NCBI RefSeq assembly: GCF_008801605.1
Contig: NZ_VZPJ01000003.1
Location: forward strand, 62,001 to 126,000
DNA length: 64,000 bases
Direction: 5' to 3'
DNA from: Pseudomonas brassicacearum subsp. brassicacearum
Lineage (GTDB): Bacteria > Pseudomonadota > Gammaproteobacteria > Pseudomonadales > Pseudomonadaceae
Each line of letters begins with the position of its first letter. Within the stretch, counting starts at the first letter, position 1. The position numbers were made by a program, and so were the translations under genes. The notes under the pieces were generated by a model, which was not told the DNA's origin, did no database searches, and was given only the letters and a program-made list of their open reading frames with translations. This document shows positions 41,456 through 50,713 of this stretch, piece after piece.

Positions 41456-42517
41456 TCAATCGTCCACGGCATCGAGGAATTCGTCTACCACCGGCATCTC
41501 ACCCATTCGTGTCGGGATGTTTAAGCCAAAATGCAAATAAGCATGACGGGTCACCACGCGCCCGCGAGGGGTACGCATGATGTAGCCCTGCTGGATCAGG
41601 TACGGTTCCAGCACATCTTCAATGGTGTGGCGCTCTTCGCTGATGGCCGCCGCCAGGCTGTCCACGCCCACCGGGCCACCGTCGAATTTCTCGATCATGG
41701 TCAGCAGCAGGCGCCGGTCCTGATGGTCGAAACCGCGCTCGTCGATGTCCAGCAGGTTCAACGCCAGGTCGGCAATCGGCTTGGTGATGTGGCCCTTGGC
41801 GCGGACTTCGGCAAAATCCCGGACCCGGCGCAGCAGGCGGTTGGCGATCCGCGGCGTACCCCGGGCACGCCGGGCGATCTCATACGCACCGTCCGGGTCC
41901 AGCGGCAACCCGAGGATGCCCGCCGAACGACTGACAATCGTCGCCAGGTCGGCGTTGTTGTAGAACTCCAGGCGCTGGACGATACCGAAGCGGTCCCGCA
42001 ACGGGTTGGTCAGCATGCCAGCGCGGGTGGTGGCGCCCACCAGGGTGAAGGGCGGCAGGTCGAGCTTGATCGAGCGTGCCGCCGGCCCTTCACCGATCAT
42101 GATGTCAAGCTGGAAATCTTCCATGGCCGGATACAGCACTTCCTCGACGATCGGCGACAGCCGATGGATTTCGTCGATGAACAGCACGTCATGGGGCTCA
42201 AGATTGGTCAGCAGCGCCGCCAGGTCACCCGGCCGCTCGAGGACCGGCCCGGACGTGCTCTTGATCGAGACGCCCATTTCCTGGGCAATGATGTTGGCCA
42301 GGGTAGTCTTGCCCAGGCCCGGCGGACCGAAGATCAAGGTGTGGTCCAGCGACTCGCTGCGCCCACGGGCGGCCTGGATGAACAACTCCATCTGCTCGCG
42401 CACGGTCGGTTGGCCGATGTAGTCGGCCAGGCTGACAGGACGAATCGCGCGGTCCTGGATTTCCTCGCGGTCACGGGGCGCGCCCGTGGCGGCGATCAGG
42501 CGGTCAGCTTCAATCAC
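41456..42517 (-). CDS. ruvB: Holliday junction helicase motor RuvB
   Basis: A 353-residue AAA+ ATPase driving branch migration with RuvA. Walker [11 protein letters not shown], Walker [10 protein letters not shown], sensor 1 GATTRAG and the C-terminal winged helix with RTPRGRVVT are all seen. It starts immediately after the ruvA stop (adjacent codons). A hairpin with GTTGCC/GGCAAC arms lies downstream at 41349-41376, but the T run is on the opposite side, so termination before ybgC is uncertain. Confidence 0.97.
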   Translation of the reverse strand: MIEADRLIAATGAPRDREEIQDRAIRPVSLADYIGQPTVREQMELFIQAARGRSESLDHTLIFGPPGLGKTTLANIIAQEMGVSIKSTSGPVLERPGDLAALLTNLEPHDVLFIDEIHRLSPIVEEVLYPAMEDFQLDIMIGEGPAARSIKLDLPPFTLVGATTRAGMLTNPLRDRFGIVQRLEFYNNADLATIVSRSAGILGLPLDPDGAYEIARRARGTPRIANRLLRRVRDFAEVRAKGHITKPIADLALNLLDIDERGFDHQDRRLLLTMIEKFDGGPVGVDSLAAAISEERHTIEDVLEPYLIQQGYIMRTPRGRVVTRHAYLHFGLNIPTRMGEMPVVDEFLDAVDD

Positions 42518-43126
42518 TTAAATCATTCCCTTCAGGGCACGGCGAATCATGTCTTCAGTGCTCAGGCCTTTTTCCTTGATGGCGGAAATCGCCTTGCTGG
42601 CTTCCTGCGGCTTGTAGCCCAGGGAGATCAGCGCGGTGACCGCATCGCTTTCGGCGCTGACCGCAGGCGCAGGCGCGTCCGGCTGGTTCGGCACCAGGGC
42701 GAACATAGCCGGCACCGCCTCCCAGGCCTTGAAGCGGTCCTTGAGTTCGACCAGCAGGCGCTCGGCGGTTTTCTTGCCCACACCCGGCACCTTGGTCAGG
42801 GCCGAGGTGTCCTGGGACTGCACGCAACGGACCAATTCATCGACTTCCAGGCTCGACATCAAGGCCAGGGCCAGTTTCGGGCCGACGCCATTGAGACGGA
42901 TCAGCTCGCGGAAGAAGTCTCGCTCGCGCTTGCCGACGAAGCCATAGAGTAACTGCGCATCCTCGCGCACGACCAAATGGGTGTGCAGGGTCAGCGGCTC
43001 GCCGACCGACGGCAAGCGATACAGCGTGGTCATGGGCACTTCCAGCTCATAGCCCAGGCCATTTACATCCAGAATCAGGTGCGGCGGCTGTTTTTCAGCC
43101 AGGGTGCCGCGCAAGCGTCCAATCAC
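42518..43126 (-). CDS. ruvA: Holliday junction DNA-binding protein RuvA
   Basis: A 202-residue protein with OB domain ([27 protein letters not shown]), tandem HhH motifs ([13 protein letters not shown] and [16 protein letters not shown]) and C-terminal RuvB-contact domain ([19 protein letters not shown]). It presents the four-way junction to RuvB. In a ruvC-ruvA-ruvB cluster. Confidence 0.97.
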   Translation of the reverse strand: MIGRLRGTLAEKQPPHLILDVNGLGYELEVPMTTLYRLPSVGEPLTLHTHLVVREDAQLLYGFVGKRERDFFRELIRLNGVGPKLALALMSSLEVDELVRCVQSQDTSALTKVPGVGKKTAERLLVELKDRFKAWEAVPAMFALVPNQPDAPAPAVSAESDAVTALISLGYKPQEASKAISAIKEKGLSTEDMIRRALKGMI

Positions 43127-43241
43127 GTTTCAGATCCTTGGGTGTTGGCCAGCCTGCTGGCTGGCGAGTAACAGCCCGGGCAGGAAGGCCGACGACACAG
43201 GCGCAAGATGCTCGGGCTCACGAAAGATTGCGCTGATGCTA

Positions 43242-43766
43242 TCAGAGACGCAGGCGCCCGCCACGACTGCGTGCGGTTCCCAGGCCGTGAGGCAACAGGC
43301 TGGAACGGGTATGGGCATGGCAAATGGCAATGGCCAGGGCGTCGGAGGCATCGATCTGCGGCTTGCTGACCAGTTTCAACAGGTGCATCACCATCATTTG
43401 CACCTGCTCCTTGTTCGCCGCCCCGGTTCCGACGACCGCCTGCTTGACCTGGGTCGCGCTGTACTCGGCGATCTCCAGGTTTTCCTCGGCGCCAGCAACG
43501 ATTGCCGCGCCCCGGGCCTGCCCCAGCTTCAGGGCCGAGTCGGCGTTGCGCGCCATGAAAACCTTTTCGATGCCCATGGTGACCGGGCCGTAGGTCTGGA
43601 TGACCTCACGCACGCCGCGATAAACGATCTGCAAGCGCTCGTGCAGTTCACCCGCCCCGGTGCGGATGCAACCAGACGCGACGTACACGCAGCCGCGCCC
43701 GGTATCGCGAACCACACCGTAGCCGGTGATGCGCGAACCAGGGTCGATACCAAGGATTAAAGTCAT
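43242..43766 (-). CDS. ruvC: Holliday junction resolvase RuvC
   Basis: A 174-residue RNase H-fold endonuclease. First catalytic Asp8 in [14 protein letters not shown], then IEKVFMARN, and near the end the Asp in [14 protein letters not shown]. The frame opens earlier within the REP element; the ATG at 43766 is the standard start. ruvA follows 115 bases downstream. Confidence 0.97.
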   Translation of the reverse strand: MTLILGIDPGSRITGYGVVRDTGRGCVYVASGCIRTGAGELHERLQIVYRGVREVIQTYGPVTMGIEKVFMARNADSALKLGQARGAAIVAGAEENLEIAEYSATQVKQAVVGTGAANKEQVQMMVMHLLKLVSKPQIDASDALAIAICHAHTRSSLLPHGLGTARSRGGRLRL

Positions 43767-43798
43767 AGCGCCTGCGGTTTGAAGGGGAGTTATCCAGA

Positions 43799-43891
43799 CC
43801 TGTGGGAGCGAGCTTGCTCGCGATGGCGTCGGATCAGCAAGCACAGTGTTGACTGATGTATCACTATCGCGAGCAAGCTCGCTCCCACAGG
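43799..43891. repeat. REP doublet, family 1 (copy E)
   Basis: Inverted pair CCTGTGGGAGCGAGC ... GCTCGCTCCCACAGG between yebC and ruvC, the outer flanks of which also pair. Confidence 0.9.
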
Positions 43892-43929
43892 TTGATCATT
43901 GGCAATCGTCAATATTTGAACTGGCTTTC

Positions 43930-44676
43930 TCAGCCCAGCTGTTCAGCCACCGACTCCGGAATGTCAGCGTTAGAGTAGACGTTCTGCACATCGTCCAGGT
44001 CTTCAAGCATGTCGATCAGCTTGAGCACCTTCTCGGCGCCTTCGAGGTCCAGTTCGGCACTGGTGGTCGGCTGCATGACGATCTCTGCGTCGGCGGGCTT
44101 GAAACCGGCCGCCTCCAGGGCGTTGCGCACGGCATAGAAGCTGGCGAACGAAGTAAACACGTCGAACGAGCCGTCTTCGTGGCTGACCACGTCATCGGCG
44201 TCGGCCTCCAGGGCCGCTTCCGTCAGGGCATCTTCATCGAGGCCCGGCGCGAAGCTGATCTGCCCCTTGCGCTCGAACAGGTAAGCCACCGAACCATCGG
44301 TGCCCAGGTTGCCACCGCATTTGCTGAAGGCGTGACGCACGGCGGCGGCAGTACGGTTGCGGTTGTCGGTCATGCATTCGACCATCACCGCCACGCCGCC
44401 AGGGCCATAACCTTCGTAGGTCAGCTCTTCAACGTTGTCAGCCTCGGTCGCACCGGCGCCACGGGCGACGGCCCGATCGATGATATCGCGGCTCATGTTG
44501 GCACCCAGCGCCTTGTCCAGGGCCAGGCGCAAGCGCGGGTTGGAACCCGGGTCGCCGCCACCCTGGCGGGCCGCGACCGTCAGCTCACGGATCCACTTGG
44601 TGAAGATCTTGCCTCTCTTGGCATCCTGACGTTCTTTGCGGTGCTTGATGTTCGCCCACTTGGAATGACCTGCCAT
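43930..44676 (-). CDS. yebC: YebC/PmpR family regulator / translation factor
   Basis: A 248-residue YebC-family protein starting [14 protein letters not shown], with conserved [16 protein letters not shown] and [14 protein letters not shown]. In P. aeruginosa the gene at this position (next to ruvC) is pmpR, described as a negative quorum-sensing regulator; recent work on the family points to a role in translation. The frame is open upstream from 44754, but the start at 44676 is the family one (GGAGCG in front). Placed between aspS and ruvC. Confidence 0.94.
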   Translation of the reverse strand: MAGHSKWANIKHRKERQDAKRGKIFTKWIRELTVAARQGGGDPGSNPRLRLALDKALGANMSRDIIDRAVARGAGATEADNVEELTYEGYGPGGVAVMVECMTDNRNRTAAAVRHAFSKCGGNLGTDGSVAYLFERKGQISFAPGLDEDALTEAALEADADDVVSHEDGSFDVFTSFASFYAVRNALEAAGFKPADAEIVMQPTTSAELDLEGAEKVLKLIDMLEDLDDVQNVYSNADIPESVAEQLG

Positions 44677-44756
44677 AACTCGCTCCGTTTCTCTTTGGAA
44701 CATTGCCCGCCCTGCGCGTACACAGTGGCCGGCAATCAGAAATATCGACCCCAATG

Positions 44757-44780
44757 AAAAGGCGCATCCGAAGATGCGCC
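44757..44780 (-). terminator. Terminator of aspS with UUCG loop
   Basis: On the minus strand GGCGCATC-TTCG-GATGCGCC followed by TTTTC, 16 bases after the aspS stop. The UUCG tetraloop makes it very stable. Confidence 0.92.
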
Positions 44781-44796
44781 CTCTCAGGTGCCAGCC

Positions 44797-46572
44797 TTAC
44801 TCAGCCTTTGGCTGTTCACGCAGACGAATGTGCAACTCGCGCAATGCCTTGGCATCCACCACACCCGGCGCCTGGGTCATGACATCGGCCGCGCTCTGGG
44901 TTTTCGGGAACGCGATCACTTCACGGATCGACTGGGCGCCGGTCATCAGCATCACCAGACGGTCCAGGCCGAAGGCCAGGCCACCGTGGGGCGGTGCACC
45001 GTACTTCAGGGCGTCGAGCAGGAAGCCGAACTTCTCTTCCTGCTCGGCTTCGTTGATGCCCAGCAGGCGGAACACTGCCTGTTGCATTTCCTTGCGGTGG
45101 ATACGGATCGAACCGCCACCCAGTTCGGTGCCGTTCAGGACCATGTCGTAAGCGCGCGACAGAGCGGTGGCCGGGTTGGCCTCCAGCTCTTGCGGCGAGC
45201 ACTTCGGCGCGGTGAACGGGTGGTGCAGCGCCGAGAAGCTGCCGTCGTCGTTTTCTTCGAACATCGGGAAGTCAACGACCCACATTGGCGCCCATTCGCA
45301 AGTCAGCAGCTTCAGGTCGTGACCCAGCTTGATACGCAGCGCGCCCAGGGCTTCGCTGACGATCTTGGCCTTGTCGGCACCGAAGAACACGATGTCGCCG
45401 TCAACCGCGCCCACGCGATCGAGGATCACATTGAGGTTGGCTTCAGGGATGTTTTTCACGATCGGCGATTGCAGGCCATCAACACCCGCGGCGCGCTCGT
45501 TGACCTTGATGTAGGCCAGGCCCTTGGCACCGTAGATGCCGACGAACTTGGTGTAGTCGTCGATCTGCTTGCGCGGCATGCTGGCGCCGCCAGGAACGCG
45601 CAAGGCCGCGATACGGCATTTCGGGTCGTTGGCCGGGCCGCTGAACACCTTGAACTCGACGTCCTTGAGCTGGTCAGCCACGTCCACCAGCTCCAGCGGG
45701 TTACGCAGGTCTGGCTTGTCGGAACCGTAGCGGCGCATGGCCTCTTCGAAGGTCATGTGCGGGAACTCGCCGAATTCCAGACCCAGCACTTCCTTGAACA
45801 GGTTGCGGATCATGCCTTCGGTCAGGCCCATGATGTCTTTTTCGTCGAGGAAGCTGGTCTCGATGTCGATCTGAGTGAACTCAGGCTGACGGTCGGCACG
45901 CAGGTCTTCGTCGCGGAAGCACTTGGCGATCTGGTAGTAGCGATCGAACCCGGCCACCATCAGCAGTTGCTTGAACAACTGTGGCGATTGCGGCAAGGCG
46001 AAGAAGCTGCCGGGGTGGGTACGGCTCGGCACCAGGTAGTCGCGGGCGCCTTCCGGCGTGGCGCGGGTCAGGATCGGCGTCTCGACGTCGAGGAAGCCGT
46101 TCTCGTCCAGGTAACGACGGATGCTGGTGGTCATGCGCGAACGCAGGCGCAGCTTCTCGGCCATCTCCGGGCGACGCAGGTCGATGAAGCGGTAGCGCAG
46201 GCGGGTTTCTTCGCCCACGTCGGAGTATTCGTTGAGCGGGAACGGCGGGGTTTCCGATTCGTTGAGCACTTCCAGCTCGTAACCCAGCACTTCGATCATG
46301 CCGGACGCCATGTTGGCGTTGCCAGCACCGGCCGGACGCAGACGCACCTTGCCGGTGATCTTGACCACATATTCGCTGCGCACGCGGTCGGCGGTGGCGA
46401 AGGTGTCAGCGCGGTCCGGATCGAACACCACCTGGGCCAGGCCTTCACGATCACGGATATCGAGGAAAATCACCCCGCCATGGTCACGGCGACGATGGAC
46501 CCATCCGCAAAGAGTAACTTCCTGACCTTCCAGGCTTTCGTTCAGTTGGCCGCAATAATGGCTGCGCATCAT
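44797..46572 (-). CDS. aspS: Aspartyl-tRNA synthetase
   Basis: A 591-residue class II synthetase. Anticodon-binding OB domain ([26 protein letters not shown]), motif 2 ([19 protein letters not shown]), the bacterial insertion GAD domain and motif 3 ([13 protein letters not shown]) are intact. Pseudomonas AspRS is known to be non-discriminating and to charge tRNA-Asn as well; this is not visible from sequence here. Starts at tandem ATG codons (46572 or 46569). fmdB-like gene lies 75 bases upstream. Confidence 0.97.
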   Translation of the reverse strand: MMRSHYCGQLNESLEGQEVTLCGWVHRRRDHGGVIFLDIRDREGLAQVVFDPDRADTFATADRVRSEYVVKITGKVRLRPAGAGNANMASGMIEVLGYELEVLNESETPPFPLNEYSDVGEETRLRYRFIDLRRPEMAEKLRLRSRMTTSIRRYLDENGFLDVETPILTRATPEGARDYLVPSRTHPGSFFALPQSPQLFKQLLMVAGFDRYYQIAKCFRDEDLRADRQPEFTQIDIETSFLDEKDIMGLTEGMIRNLFKEVLGLEFGEFPHMTFEEAMRRYGSDKPDLRNPLELVDVADQLKDVEFKVFSGPANDPKCRIAALRVPGGASMPRKQIDDYTKFVGIYGAKGLAYIKVNERAAGVDGLQSPIVKNIPEANLNVILDRVGAVDGDIVFFGADKAKIVSEALGALRIKLGHDLKLLTCEWAPMWVVDFPMFEENDDGSFSALHHPFTAPKCSPQELEANPATALSRAYDMVLNGTELGGGSIRIHRKEMQQAVFRLLGINEAEQEEKFGFLLDALKYGAPPHGGLAFGLDRLVMLMTGAQSIREVIAFPKTQSAADVMTQAPGVVDAKALRELHIRLREQPKAE

Positions 46573-46647
46573 GGTAGTGGTTTCACTTCTCGTAATTCGA
46601 AATTCGGTTGGAGGACCTGCCCGTGCAAGCACTCGCGCGTGTTCAAC

Positions 46648-46869
46648 TCAATCAGCTTTGTCGCCACCGGCCAAATTCTTCTTGGCGCCGGTCTTGAAGT
46701 CGGTTTCATACCAGCCTGTGCCGCCGAGGCGGAAACCAGGCATGGACAGCATCTTTTTCAGTTCTGGCGCCTGACAGGCAGGGCAGTCGACCAGCGGTGC
46801 CGCGCTGATCTTTTGAATGGCTTCCATCTGATGACCACAGGAAGCACATTGATAGTCGTACATCGGCAT
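46648..46869 (-). CDS. FmdB-family zinc ribbon protein
   Basis: A 73-residue protein with CASCG (residues 8-12) and CPACQ (29-33) pairs forming a zinc ribbon, then a Gly-rich tail GFRLGGTGWYETDFKTG. FmdB family, named after a putative regulator of methylotroph amidase genes; function unknown in most bacteria. Commonly found just before aspS in Pseudomonas and probably cotranscribed with it. Confidence 0.92.
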   Translation of the reverse strand: MPMYDYQCASCGHQMEAIQKISAAPLVDCPACQAPELKKMLSMPGFRLGGTGWYETDFKTGAKKNLAGGDKAD

Positions 46870-46947
46870 GGGGTTGTCTCGGCGATCAGGTTACTCGCGC
46901 AAAGGCTGGGCTTTGCGGCAAAGAGCGGGATTATATCCATTAAATGC

Positions 46948-46977
46948 GGCCTGTGCAGCCGTAAGACCGCACAGGCC
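46948..46977. other. Perfect hairpin between the RHH gene and fmdB
   Basis: Nine-base arms GGCCTGTGC / GCACAGGCC enclose a 12-base loop. No T run follows on either strand; it may stabilise or pause transcripts in the 221-base gap, which otherwise contains the family-2 repeat. Confidence 0.6.
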
Positions 46978-46991
46978 ATTTCCGGATGCTG

Positions 46992-47095
46992 TGTAGGAGC
47001 TGACGAGTGCAACGAGGCTGCGATCTTGCCCCAGACACTTGAGTCGCAAGCGCAAGATCAAGATCCAAAGATCGCAGCCTTCGGCAGCTCCTACG
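46992..47095. repeat. Palindromic repeat, family 2 (copy 2)
   Basis: Diverged inverted repeat: TGTAGGAGCTGACGAG ... GAGGCTGCGATCTT at left and AAGATCGCAGCC ... GGCAGCTCCTAC at right. It matches the element at 14433-14538. Its right edge supplies the stop codon and last residues of the RHH protein. Confidence 0.85.
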
Positions 47096-47432
47096 CCGCA
47101 CCATGATCCATCCCGGTCTCCTTCAAACTGTGCACCACGCAGACCACACGCACCAGCGCGCTGAAATTGCGCACCCCGCCATGGCGCAGGTGCACCTCCC
47201 TGTCGACATGGGACAGCAACGTGCTGATGGAACAGCTGTTGAGCTGGGCCATGTCACCGAGGATATCCCAATAGACCTGTTCCAGCCGCAGACAGGTGGC
47301 GAACCCGTTCAGACGAATGGATCGGGCCAGGGGGCGCACCAGCTGCATATCGAACCCCCTGACGAACGGATCGACGCTGATGGACTGAAAGCGCCCACGC
47401 AAACCCTCCCCCGGTTCTTTTCCTTGAATCAT
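47091..47432 (-). CDS. Ribbon-helix-helix domain protein
   Basis: A 113-residue protein whose centre (PLARSIRLNGFATCLRLEQVYWDILGDMAQ and STLLSHVDREVHLRHGGVRNFSALVRVVCVVHSL) fits the RHH_4 family, small DNA-binding-like proteins of uncertain role. AAAGGAG precedes the ATG at 47432. The last codons (DHGAA stop) come from the edge of a repeat element, so the natural C-terminus may have been altered. Single gene; upstream 208 bases contain no other gene. Confidence 0.75.
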   Translation of the reverse strand: MIQGKEPGEGLRGRFQSISVDPFVRGFDMQLVRPLARSIRLNGFATCLRLEQVYWDILGDMAQLNSCSISTLLSHVDREVHLRHGGVRNFSALVRVVCVVHSLKETGMDHGAA

Positions 47433-47640
47433 ACCGTTGACACTCCTTTGCCATACGAACCTCTCAGTTGGAACACTCCATCTGTGGCTCTATGGAAGCT
47501 CAACGGCATCGCCAGTTCCAGACGACTTTATGACCATGGACGTAGGACAAGCCAACAGCAGGCAGGCGATGAATTACGCCGTCCTACACGCCGCGCGCTG
47601 GGAATGCTGCCCGCGCCACGTCATCACCTGCCTGAGGTTA

Positions 47641-48111
47641 CTAACCCTCCAGCAACGCCCGCAGCATCCACGCGGTCTTTTCGTGAACTTGCATGCGCTG
47701 GGTCAGCAGGTCGGCGGTGGGCTCATCACTGACCTTGTCCAATAAAGGAAAGATGCCCCGGGCCGTACGCGTCACCGCTTCCTGGCCCTCGACCAGTTGC
47801 CGGATCATGTCTTCGGCGCCAGGCACGCCTTCCTCTTCCTTAATAGAAGACAGGCGCGCGTACACCGAGTAGGCCCCCGGGGCCGGGAAACCCAGGGCGC
47901 GAATTCGCTCGGCAATCAGGTCCACCGCCAGGGCCAGCTCGTTGTATTGCTCCTCGAACATCAGGTGCAGGGTCCGAAACATCGGCCCCGTGACGTTCCA
48001 GTGGAAATTGTGGGTCTTGAGATACAGCACATAGGTGTCCGACAGCAGGCGCGAAAGCCCGTCGACGATGGACTTGCGGTCTTCTTCACTGATACCGATA
48101 TCAATTGCCAT
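47641..48111 (-). CDS. Dps-family ferritin-like protein
   Basis: A 156-residue Dps/ferritin-like protein that oxidises and stores iron and can protect DNA. The ferroxidase ligands appear as His34/His37 ([12 protein letters not shown]) and a downstream [15 protein letters not shown] helix. There is no Lys-rich N-terminal tail, so DNA binding is less sure. GGAG sits 11 bases before the ATG. Divergent from the membrane cold-shock gene. In P. aeruginosa a Dps gene holds the same place. Confidence 0.92.
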   Translation of the reverse strand: MAIDIGISEEDRKSIVDGLSRLLSDTYVLYLKTHNFHWNVTGPMFRTLHLMFEEQYNELALAVDLIAERIRALGFPAPGAYSVYARLSSIKEEEGVPGAEDMIRQLVEGQEAVTRTARGIFPLLDKVSDEPTADLLTQRMQVHEKTAWMLRALLEG

Positions 48112-48505
48112 GTTGGTTGATCTCCTGACGGTGATGAATTCGACAACGCCCCAAACTCTAGTGGTTTTGGCCGCCTATGGCCTGCGACAGATCGCCAGCC
48201 CTCCTGAACCGACAAGCCGGGACAGCGAGCGGTTCCGACGCCCCGAGGAATTCAACGCCGTTTGCCTGGCACCTTCAAGCACCGGCGGGTCTTTTCTGGC
48301 CGACGAACAGCGCGGTACGTGTCCGTAACGAGTTTGAGAAGGCCGGGGCTTTGCTGTTAAATAGGCAGTGTGTCGCTACGCTTATTTTCCCGGGTGTGGC
48401 GCATAGGCTGATTCGGGTACGTGTCCAACGCCTCTCATTGTTTCGAAGCGAACCGCCCCCGACCAGCTCTTCCTTGTGATCTGTCTTAACCGTGAGCCAA
48501 TCAAA
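48112..48505. other. Gap between dps and the membrane cold-shock gene
   Basis: 394 bases without a gene, shared by divergent promoters. A candidate sigma-70 promoter for the plus-strand gene is TTGAGA (48334-48339), 18 bases, TAAATA (48358-48363), giving an untranslated leader of about 135 bases, long as in many cold-shock genes. Nothing else identified. Confidence 0.5.
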
Positions 48506-49111
48506 ATGTTGAAAATCGTCCACTTGCTAATGGGCGCAGCTGCCCTGCTGCTGTCCTTCATCCCTAGCCTGGGTTCCGAAGCCACACCTTACCTGCAACA
48601 CCCCGATGCACTGTACCTGGCCTTTTTCGGCCTGCTCAACCTGACCCTCGCACCTGTTATCCCTTACTGGAACAAAGGTCCACGTCACCAACTGCAAAAC
48701 CTGGTCAGTGCCCTGCTGGTGCTGGCCGTTGCCCTGCAAACCCTGGCCCTGCTGGCGCCTATGCCGGAAATCGGCGGTCAACCGGCCATTCTGTTCAGCC
48801 TGGGTGCAGCACTGCTCGCCGTGGCACTGCACCTGGCCGTCAGCTTCTACAAGAAGTCGTCGCCGGCCGCCGCTGCGCAGAACTACGACATGTCCAACCG
48901 CGATACCGGCACGGTGAAGTGGTTCAATACGTCCAAAGGGTTCGGCTTCATCTCCCGCGACTCCGGCGATGACATTTTCGTGCATTTCCGGGCCATTCGT
49001 GGCGAAGGCCATCGCGTCCTGGTGGAAGGCCAGCGCGTGGAGTTCTCCGTGATGAACCGCGACAAGGGCCTGCAGGCCGAAGATGTGATCGCCGCGCTGC
49101 CGCGCCGCTGA
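48506..49111 (+). CDS. Membrane-anchored cold-shock-domain protein
   Basis: A 201-residue fusion. Residues 1-115 hold about four hydrophobic helices (near 4-20, 35-53, 65-84, 95-115). Residues 134-198 are a cold-shock domain with RNP1 KGFGFI (144-149) and RNP2 DIFVHF (156-161). This would tether an RNA-binding domain to the inner membrane, cytoplasmic side if the N-terminus is inside. The frame opens 30 bases upstream; the ATG at 48506 is kept, though neither start has a strong ribosome site. An internal Met129 could give a free domain, but without an evident ribosome site. Confidence 0.88.
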   Translation: MLKIVHLLMGAAALLLSFIPSLGSEATPYLQHPDALYLAFFGLLNLTLAPVIPYWNKGPRHQLQNLVSALLVLAVALQTLALLAPMPEIGGQPAILFSLGAALLAVALHLAVSFYKKSSPAAAAQNYDMSNRDTGTVKWFNTSKGFGFISRDSGDDIFVHFRAIRGEGHRVLVEGQRVEFSVMNRDKGLQAEDVIAALPRR

Positions 49112-49120
49112 TCCCAGCAT

Positions 49121-49161
49121 AAAAAAACCGCGATGCAGCCTGGCTGCTCGCGGTTTTTTAT
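49121..49161. terminator. Bidirectional terminator between csd gene and slyX
   Basis: AAAAAAACCGCGATGCAGCC / GGCTGCTCGCGGTTTTTTA: a long stem with one mismatch, A run on the left and T run on the right, between convergent genes. Confidence 0.92.
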
Positions 49162-49188
49162 TGCCCGTCAAACGAGAGTCGGGCCTGG

Positions 49189-49395
49189 TCAGTAGTGAGG
49201 AGGCGGCGCCTCTTCTTCGAACGACTCGAACTGCCCGGCCATTTCTTCCTGGCGCTTGAGCAACGCCGCCATCTGCAGCTGCAGACGCTCGACGATCCGC
49301 TGCTGCTCCACAAGCACGTCGTTCAATGCCTGGATGGTGTCATCCTGAAACGCCAGACGGCTTTCCAGATCGGTTACGCGGTCTTCAAGGTTCAT
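49189..49395 (-). CDS. slyX: SlyX family protein
   Basis: A 68-residue SlyX protein that is almost wholly coiled-coil ([20 protein letters not shown], then [20 protein letters not shown]) ending PPPHY-like (APPPHY). Function unknown. Three bases after the HIT gene, so the two are cotranscribed. Confidence 0.93.
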   Translation of the reverse strand: MNLEDRVTDLESRLAFQDDTIQALNDVLVEQQRIVERLQLQMAALLKRQEEMAGQFESFEEEAPPPHY

Positions 49396-49398
49396 GGT

Positions 49399-49824
49399 TC
49401 AGCCCTCCAGAAACTTGAAATCATCGGTCAAGGCCACTCGCAACCGTTCACGAATGGCCGCGACCTGCCCTGCATTATAAGGCTGGGCTGGGTGTTTGCC
49501 CCAGACCGGCGCAGGCCAGGCGGCATCATCACGCTTGCGCACGATGACGTGCATGTGCAATTGACTGACGACGTTACCCAGGGTTGCAACGTTCATCTTG
49601 TCGGCATCGAACGAATCCTTGAGGGTTTCGGCCAGCGCCGTGGTTTCTTTCCACAGCTGTTGTTGATCAGCGTCATCCAATTGAAACAATTCGCTGATAT
49701 CTTCCCGCCGCGGTACGAGGATGAACCACGGGTAGTTCGAATCGTTGGACAAGAGCAACCGGCACAACGGGAAATCACCGATGGGCAATGTGTCTTGTTG
49801 CAGTCGTGGATCTAAAGCGAACAC
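49399..49824 (-). CDS. HIT-family protein
   Basis: A 141-residue histidine-triad-like protein. The triad region reads QLHMHVIVRK (residues 88-97), so the first His of the H-x-H-x-H pattern is Gln88, while His90 (the nucleophile position by alignment) and His92 remain. WPAPVWGKHP follows, as in this Pseudomonas subfamily. Likely a nucleotidyl hydrolase; substrate unknown. Linked with slyX. Confidence 0.88.
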   Translation of the reverse strand: MFALDPRLQQDTLPIGDFPLCRLLLSNDSNYPWFILVPRREDISELFQLDDADQQQLWKETTALAETLKDSFDADKMNVATLGNVVSQLHMHVIVRKRDDAAWPAPVWGKHPAQPYNAGQVAAIRERLRVALTDDFKFLEG

Positions 49825-50713
49825 CGCGTGTACTCCTCGCTCGTTATTGGTTCTGCCCGGTTTGGCGGCCCGCAGGCCTGCATAGGACTCAGATGCGCAG
49901 CATACCCGCGAACGCCGGATCGATCACTGCGTACCGTGCTGATGCCCGGCCTTCGAATGATTTTTTTCAACATACGGCATCAACCTGTGCAACCTGACGC
50001 ACCAACACAGCGCAAGCGGCACGGTAAGGTCCTGACAGGACCATGCCAGAGCCCAGGCAAAGCCTCGACGCTGTAAGATTTTCGTACAACCTGAAATTTT
50101 TTTGCACCAAAACAGCACAGTGCGTCTACGCTCAGTGCACAAAGTATCCGTGATTTACTCACTGGGTAGGGTGAACCGGTAACGTTTTTGATTGTCTTGC
50201 CACGTTTGCTGGCGTCAAACACGAGAGCCGCACACGAGTCAACCCTATTTAAAACAAGGCCTTTGGAGCCCGGTTTCATGAGGTTTCACCGCGTCAATCG
50301 ATAAAATGTGAAAAAAATGTAAACGAAAATCGGGTTTGAGCATGCTTGTTGCATTCATCCCCGCACTGTCCAAAGGTCCCGCCGGACGCGGGAACCTGCC
50401 GACATACAAAATTAAAGTGGCAAGGCTGCCCTCAGGAGCTTCAAGCGCGGTAATGACGGACTCTTTACACCGATGCCGGAAAAAGAAAACGACATTAAAG
50501 TTGTGAATACGGTTGCGTCGGAATAGCTGAAATACGACATGGATCGAGCCATTGGCGACATGGTCGTAAAGAAGCTGAAAGGTTGAATGGGCAAGTATCG
50601 CCAATAATGTCGTCGTGATATAAGTTTGCGCCGACACAAAAAGAAAGAGCCGCCCAGATAAAAAAACAGGTGGGACGGCAGTACTCTTCTAAAAACCAAA
50701 GGAGCAAATCACG
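49825..50713. other. Long gap upstream of the porin gene
   Basis: 889 bases with no convincing gene. GC is lower toward the porin. Two hairpins are visible: GGTCCCGC / GCGGGAACC at 50375-50396 and GCCGCCCA / TGGGACGGC at 50649-50679, the latter 35 bases before the porin ATG. Short minus-strand frames here lack ribosome sites and family similarity. A long regulated leader or a small RNA would fit, but I see no clear promoter-terminator pair. Confidence 0.5.

Noticed and set aside
44788..47106. 772-residue plus-strand frame opposite aspS and fmdB
   Set aside because: Antisense shadow spanning two recognised genes and a terminator; no family similarity that I recognise.
50245..50637. 130-residue minus-strand frame in the gap before the porin
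   Set aside because: No ribosome site, no recognisable domain, composition unlike real genes; considered non-coding.
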